From Devosia algicola (GTDB lineage: Bacteria; Pseudomonadota; Alphaproteobacteria; Rhizobiales; Devosiaceae), in contig NZ_CP118246.1 of assembly GCF_028816455.1 (NCBI RefSeq), positions 3,486,501 through 3,550,500 on the forward strand: 64,000 nt of DNA. Direction: 5' to 3'. Below the pieces are notes generated by a model, which made no database searches, was not told the origin of the DNA, and saw nothing but the letters and a program-made list of their open reading frames with translations. This document shows, piece by piece, positions 58,854-64,000 of this stretch; position 1 is the stretch's first letter, and each line of letters opens with the position of its first letter. The translations under genes and the position numbers were made by a program.

Positions 58854-58894
58854 TTGGCTAAAGAAAATGCGCCGCCCTGACAACAGGACGGCGC
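58854..58894 (-). terminator. Intrinsic terminator after the PodJ-like gene
   Basis: On the minus strand GCGCCGTCCTG and CAGGGCGGCGC form an 11-bp stem with one mismatch around TTGT, followed by ATTTTCTTT. It begins 14 bases after the gene's stop. The rest of the gap up to the TauE start holds nothing else I can support. Confidence 0.8.
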
Positions 58895-58907
58895 GCCAAT
58901 GAAAAAA

Positions 58908-61900
58908 TCAGACCGGCTGGCTACCCAGAACGGCGAGCAGTCGTGGGTTGATGGCGCCGGTTTCGCTCATGCCGGTTTCGCGTTCAAACGCCTTGATCGC
59001 GTCTGCGGTCTTGGGGCCGACAACCCCGTCGGGCGTACCAATGTCAAATCCAAGATTGAGCAGTGCGGTCTGCACCTTGCTGACCACGCCCTTGGTCTTG
59101 ATGGTTTCGCCCGGATCAAAGCTTGCCGACCATGTGCCGATGGGGGCGAAATTGGCGGCTAGATCGATGTCGGTGGGTTTCCACGTCGCAACTTCGGCTG
59201 AGACTTCCTTGACGGCATCGGCTTCCAGAGAACGCGCGATGTCGTCGCGTGCCTTGATGGCATCCGCGTCACCGTTGCGGGCTGCCAGCGAGAACCATTT
59301 GTAGGATGCCTTTAGGTCCTGCTTCACGCCCAGGCCTCGCGCATGCAGCATGCCAAGGTTGAACTGGCTGTCGATCATGTCGCGATTGGCGGCGCGTTCG
59401 AACCATTCCGCCGCCATGTCGAATTTCTGGTCACCCAATTGGCCGCTAGCGTAAAGCGCGGCCAGATTGTGCATGGCCATGCGGTTGCCCGCTTCGGCGC
59501 TACGCTGATACCAGAGCTTGGCCTGCTCGATATTCTTCTCGACGCCGTTGCCGTTTTCGTAAAGATTGCCGAGCCGATATTGGGCGGGAGCGAATCCCTG
59601 CGCCGCGGCGCGCTCATACCAGGTTGCCGCACTCGAATAGTCCTGAGTGATGGCGTGACCTTCGCTGTAGATTGCGCCAATTTCAAATTGCGCCCGCGCA
59701 TCGCCCTTGGCTGCTGCCTCTCGTAGCGGGAGTGGCCCTACGCTCTCGGGTGCCAATTCAAATTCCACCACCTCGGTTGCCGCCGGAACATTATTCGGAG
59801 CCGCCGCGGGATTTGCCAGATCGCCGGTATTGGCGAGGATTGGCGAGGTCAACTTCAAATCGTCCGCGATTGCGGACTCCGTTTCCGGCGAAGTCAGTGC
59901 ATTCGCCGCCATGGCGGAGGGGATCGGCGGCATGTCGCTGGTCGTCTTACTGAAGCGCGTCGTGTTGGCCGGATCGATCGAACCAACTGTTGACGAATCC
60001 ACCATCGAGATGACACGAGGTTCAGTCGGCAAGGTCGCTAGATCAACGCTATTGTCCAGCATCGAGGTTTTAGCCGGTGTCGCGTCGCCGGTATCGGGTG
60101 GGGAAGCCGTGCTGTCCGCCGATCCTCCACGCTGTAGAACCAGGTTGAGCGCCAACATCGAAACCACGGCTAACGCAGCCGCCAGCAACAATGTACGCCG
60201 ATAGCGCATCAGGAAGCTCGGGCTGTCTGCATCGTCCTCGGTCAGTTCAAAGTCATGCTCAGGCGCCGTCGGGTCAAGCTGGTCCTGTGCGACACTTTCC
60301 GCCGCTTCCATCTTGGGTTCCTTGCGGCGGCCAAGAAATCGCCCGGCCTTGGTGGGTGTCTCGGGCGTCTGATCCGTCGGCATCTCAGCTTCGGCAATTT
60401 CCGCCTGCTCTGACTTTGGCGTCCTGTCAACCTTGGGCTTGCGGGCAAACAAACTGCGCTTTTTCCGCACCACCTCTTGACCAGATGCCTCGACGTCGCT
60501 CGCGCTTGCCGCGTCGGGCGTATCCTCCTCCTCTGTATTGGCCTTGACCCGCGCCAGCGCCCGACCAATGATCGAATTGGACATCACCGACGGCGTGCTC
60601 TCCTGCTTGGCGCGCTGTGCCCGTCGCGCCGCTGCAACAAAGGTGCTGGTACTCGCCGCGTTGCTGGCGGCCTTGGGTTCGTCGCTGGCCGTCGTGCTGC
60701 TCTGCACTTCGGAAAATGGATCGTCTGCGGGCGTTTCAAAACTGGACTGGGGACGCGGTGGCCGCTCGACGCTCGCAGGGTCGAACTCCATCTGCGCCAC
60801 GACCTCGGGGGGCAGGCGATTGGTACGTTTTTCTATGCCGGGATGGGCCCGCCGCGCCGTTTGAGCAGCAGCCGGTGTGGCGGGCGGGAATCCGGGGTCG
60901 CGCAACGGCCCATCGTCAGATGGACGGTTTGGCATGGTGTCTGCAGCCGCTTCATGCGTCGCCCCTTGCACCGAGAGGGCCGCCAGCATCGAGTCAAGCG
61001 CTTCAGCGTCATCTGGTTGTTTGGACGTGGACTTTGCGTGCCCGCTGGCAACGTGCCCGCTGGCTGCTTGCCGCGTTGGCTCTGGCTGCGATGCCGGTTT
61101 TGGCTTCGGCTTGGGTGCGGCAGCCTGCGCTGTTCGGGCAGTTGCAGCGGCATCACTGGCGCGCTTGGCCAGTGCCGTCTCAAGTCGGGCGAGCCGTTCT
61201 GCAGTGTCTTTGCCCGCGGTGTTGAACATGGCGGACATGCGTTGTTCGAGCGCATTGATACTGTTCTGATCAACGCCGTTAACGGTTGGCGCGTCCTTGG
61301 TGGCGGCCTCGAAGGTGCGATTGGCGACCAGAGTAGCCAGCGCCTCGAAATCGGGCTCCGGGATAGGTTTGGGTTCGGGCGCAGGGGTTTTATAGAGCCT
61401 TGCAAGCCCATTGAGTCTGGGTCCCCGTCTCGTCCATCCGCGCGACCAGCGCCTTGAGCCTGGTTTTCAATTTGGCCGACCCCTGGATCTTCGCGCGGTA
61501 GATCGAGTTTGCTCGACAGGGCCTCAATTTGGGTCTCGATCTTGTCAAATCGCGGTGCGATCCCACTCAGAATGGTGCCACGCAAGGCACTGACATCGCT
61601 TTTTAGCCCCGCAACATCCCCATTCATGCTGTCAAAACCGTCAATGCGGTTCTGTAACGCGTCGATCTTGTCGATTAGCGCCGCGGGCATCACGTCTTTG
61701 TCGCGCACTGCCTGGGTGATCGCCGCCATCTCGGAGGTCAATCGCTCGAACTCACCGGTCGAAAGCGTCACATTGCGTTCGATGGAATCAATGCGGTCAT
61801 ACACATTGCGCACGCTGGTCTCGATTGCGGCCATGGCCTGGCCATTGTCCGCGGCCTGTTCGGAGCCAAAATCTGCCGCCAGCGTGTCACGCTCCTGGCG

Positions 61901-62632
61901 CACAACTTCGCGTTCCATCTGCTCGGCCTGCAATTCTGCCAGCTTGCCAACGGTGGCTGACACATCGTCAAGTCGTCGGTTGATGGCCGAAAGATCAACC
62001 TTGGATCCCTCGCCAATCAATTTGGCCAGCCCCGCGATCTGGCCTTCGAGCCGCTTGACCTGTCCAGTTTCACCAACCGCACCAGCCAATAGTTCCACAA
62101 CCTGGGTCAATTGTTCGACTTGGCTGGCCACTTCGTGCACATCGCCATTGTTGGATCGCTGCGCCTTGAGTTCGGCTTCAAGTCCGCCCAGACGGCCGGA
62201 TAAACCCTTCATTAGCGCCGTCATTTCGCGCAGTTGCGGCGACTCTTGGGGTGATTCGCCGCTGCGGCGGGCAATGGCGGCTTCGGGTGCCGAAAATTGT
62301 CGATTGCGGATTTCGGCGATGGCGGCGTGCAAACCGCTCGGGGCGCCGCTTTCCAGCGCCTCGGGTTCGGAGAACCGGTCGACCGCGCGCTTGACTGTCT
62401 TGAGTGCCTCGCGACGTCGGGCGCTGCCACTGGTACCATCCACCTGGTCGCGCAGGTTTCGTACCTTTTGGCTCAATCCCTCATAGGCTGTTGGTGGCGC
62501 CTCTGCGTGGGTAAATCGCCCTTCCACCTGATCGAGTAGGGCAACCAGTTCACCGCGCAGGGCCTGCCATTCGCCAGGCTGCGGTTCGGTTGCGAGATCC
62601 TGTTGGTCGGTGAGCGAATAGGCACGGGCCAT
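58908..62632 (-). CDS. PodJ-like polar organiser: coiled coil, membrane helix, Sel1 repeats, peptidoglycan-binding domain; two frameshifts
   Basis: About 1240 residues when repaired. The first 450 residues are charged and coiled-coil rich (VEQLTQVVELLAGAVGETGQ, LSAINRRLDDVSATVGKLAELQAEQ). A proline/alanine-rich linker follows, one membrane helix (MRYRRTLLLAAALAVVSMLALNLVL), Sel1 repeats (ARAQFEIGAIYSEGHAITQDY; APAQYRLGNLYENGNGVEKN; SQFNLGMLHARGLGVKQD) and a C-terminal peptidoglycan-binding domain (VQTALLNLGFDIGTPDGVVGPKTADAIKAFE). This is the PodJ order, a cell-pole scaffold. Breaks: GAGCCT 61456-61461, and either GAGTCT 61413-61418 (repair: ETGTQLNGLARLYKTPAPE) or GAGCCT 61395-61400. Confidence 0.87.
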
Positions 62633-62835
62633 AATGTTTCCCTATCGGAAAAACTGCGGGTACCAACGCGAGTCACCACGAAGGTATAAGCTTCACTCTT
62701 GAGAAAACATGGTAAAGAACCCGTTAACCATTGTCTCATTTTGCCACTGAGTACGCGCATTTGTGCAGATTTGTGCGCTTTTACGTGATTAACAGGCGTT
62801 AATACTGACCACGAAACAGGAATGTTGCACTGCCC

Positions 62836-63507
62836 ATGACGCGCCGCCGCATTATCATTGTCGACGATCACCCGCTGTTCCGCGCTGCCCTGCGACAGAC
62901 TCTTGCCGGTGGCGATGCCACCATTCTGGTCGAGGAAGCCGCCGATCTGGCTGAATTGAGTGCAGCGCTCGAGACCGAGCGCGATTGTGATCTGGTTCTG
63001 CTCGATCTCAACATGCCCGGCGTTCGCGGTTTTTCCGGCCTGTTGCTGTTGCGCGCCCAATATCCCGATATTCCGGTCATGATCATCTCTGCGGTCGAAG
63101 AAGATACCGTTGTACGCCGGTCGTTTGAACTGGGCGCCGCAGGCTATCTGCACAAGTCGGTTGGCCCCACCCAAATTCGCCGCTCCATCGAAACTGTGCT
63201 TTCGGGTGATGTGTTCGTGCCCGAAGGGGCCTCCGTGGGCAGTGAGGACGACCAGACTGCCTTGATGCGGCGACTGGCGACGCTGACCCCGCAACAGGTC
63301 CGGGTGCTGATGATGCTCAGCGATGGGTTGATGAACAAGCAGATCGCCTACGAACTCTCGATTTCGGAAGCCACGGTCAAGGCGCATGTCTCCGCCATCC
63401 TGCAAAAGCTCGACGTCGATAGCCGTACCCAGGCAGTAATCGCCGCCGCGCGCATTGAACAGGGTCAGTTCGAAGCGCTGTTTTCAGTCGGCACCGACAA
63501 GCCCTGA
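62836..63507 (+). CDS. NarL/LuxR-type response regulator
   Basis: 223 residues. Receiver domain with acidic pocket IIIVDDHPLFR, phospho-Asp in LVLLDLNMPG, Thr/Ser in MIISAVEE and Lys in AGYLHKSVGP. The DNA-binding domain is LTPQQVRVLMMLSDGLMNKQIAYELSISEATVKAHVSAILQKLDV. Convergent with the hybrid kinase at 63510 (2-base gap), which may be its partner. Confidence 0.94.
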   Translation: MTRRRIIIVDDHPLFRAALRQTLAGGDATILVEEAADLAELSAALETERDCDLVLLDLNMPGVRGFSGLLLLRAQYPDIPVMIISAVEEDTVVRRSFELGAAGYLHKSVGPTQIRRSIETVLSGDVFVPEGASVGSEDDQTALMRRLATLTPQQVRVLMMLSDGLMNKQIAYELSISEATVKAHVSAILQKLDVDSRTQAVIAAARIEQGQFEALFSVGTDKP

Positions 63508-63509
63508 GG

Positions 63510-64000
63510 TCAGCCGGCCTGCGTTTTGGCCCCGCGCCCGCTTTGGCCGGCAAGTCCGCTGATTGTTGCGCGTAGCGCTGCCGGTTTGACGGGCTTGGTC
63601 ACCACAGCGATGCCACGTTCCTCTGCCAGCGCGCGCACCGCCGGGCTGCGATCCGCCGTCACCAGCGCTGCGGGCAGATGTCCACCCACATTGTGCCGCA
63701 ACCACTCAATGGCATCGAGACCCGAGGTCTGGTCCAGATGGTAGTCCATCAGCACCAGGTCCGGCGACCATCCCTCGATCAGGCGACCGCGATCAATGTC
63801 TTTGAGCGAGCGCGCGATCCGCACGTCGCATCCCCAATTAGACAGCAACCCCTGCATTGCCTCAAGAATCGTGCGCTCATTGTCGACGCACAGGATGCGC
63901 AAGTCCAATAGTCCGAAAATGACCTCGCGCTCGGGTTGATCGGGCTCATTGCTCCCCTGCGCGCCTCGAGCCGCCGCCAGAATCAGCGAGAACCGCGATC
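63510..64000 (-). CDS. Hybrid histidine kinase, C-terminal receiver domain (partial, continues past right edge)
   Basis: The visible part starts inside the ATPase domain end (RFSLILAAARG, as in the G2-box tail of histidine kinases) and continues into a receiver domain: LRILCVDNERTILEAMQGLLSNWG, phospho-Asp in LVLMDYHLDQTSGLDAIEWL, ALVTADRSP and the conserved Lys in VVTKPVKPAALRA. The reading frame is open to the window edge, so the start lies beyond 64000. Likely a membrane or PAS-type sensor upstream, which cannot be seen here. Confidence 0.88.
   Translation of the reverse strand, partial: SRFSLILAAARGAQGSNEPDQPEREVIFGLLDLRILCVDNERTILEAMQGLLSNWGCDVRIARSLKDIDRGRLIEGWSPDLVLMDYHLDQTSGLDAIEWLRHNVGGHLPAALVTADRSPAVRALAEERGIAVVTKPVKPAALRATISGLAGQSGRGAKTQAG

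Noticed and set aside
4490-61461. Pseudogene decay of the catabolic islands.
   Set aside because: The frameshifts also hit LysRS, the helicase and the polar organiser, all breaks are single-base, and the genes otherwise keep their catalytic residues.

Overview
The window looks like chromosome of an alphaproteobacterium of the order Hyphomicrobiales; a Devosiaceae-like member is my low-confidence guess. The evidence is a class I lysyl-tRNA synthetase, a SAM-II riboswitch in front of metZ, a PodJ-like polar coiled-coil/Sel1/peptidoglycan-binding protein, a ligase-associated helicase/PdeM pair, a TIGR02186-TauE pair, a double-length dCTP deaminase, and many ABC uptake systems. I see no insertion sequence, phage, integrase or CRISPR array.

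Layout. 1-4460: an MBL-fold hydrolase cut by the left edge, BioY, a membrane PQQ glucose dehydrogenase, tRNA-Pro(CGG) and tRNA-Gln(TTG). 4490-12180: a sugar locus with a LacI repressor divergent from a binding protein, two permeases, an ATPase and a GHL6/GH151-like glycosidase; a perfect 14-bp palindrome sits at the promoter. 12312-22418 (minus): an FCD-GntR regulator, a dipeptide-type ABC importer, a DHDPS-family lyase, two aminotransferases and an AllA-like protein. Its binding protein has its two halves in reversed order.

22593-42371 is a dense catabolic island: an RraA-like protein, alternating Gfo/Idh and SDR dehydrogenases, an HpaI-type aldolase, a D-threonine-aldolase-like PLP enzyme, a CE7-type esterase, RidA, a GntR-LacI chimeric regulator, a NagA-like deacetylase, two tandem small Cys proteins resembling ATC hydrolase, two cytoplasmic Asp-box proteins, an MFS permease fused to HEAT repeats, an AraC regulator, a PhyH-type oxygenase and an M81 (MlrC) protein. 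Related AT-rich elements precede three of its transcription units. It reads as one pathway for an acylated, amino-containing carbohydrate that I cannot name.

42529-64000 is mostly housekeeping: MotAB-like stator, dCTP deaminase, SAM-II/metZ, a family 3 binding protein, a methyltransferase, TerB, LysRS, an S24 repressor, DUF952, PyrD, a P-loop kinase, helicase/PdeM, TIGR02186/TauE, the PodJ-like protein, a LuxR-type response regulator, and the end of a hybrid histidine kinase cut by the right edge.

An essential caveat is that about fifteen genes are broken by single-base indels. Seventeen of these are a one-base insertion that turns GAGCT into GAGCCT (or a close variant). Others are one-base changes in C/G runs. 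Essential genes such as lysyl-tRNA synthetase are hit, so I read most of them as consensus errors linked to a sequence motif rather than as pseudogenes, and I give repaired gene extents.
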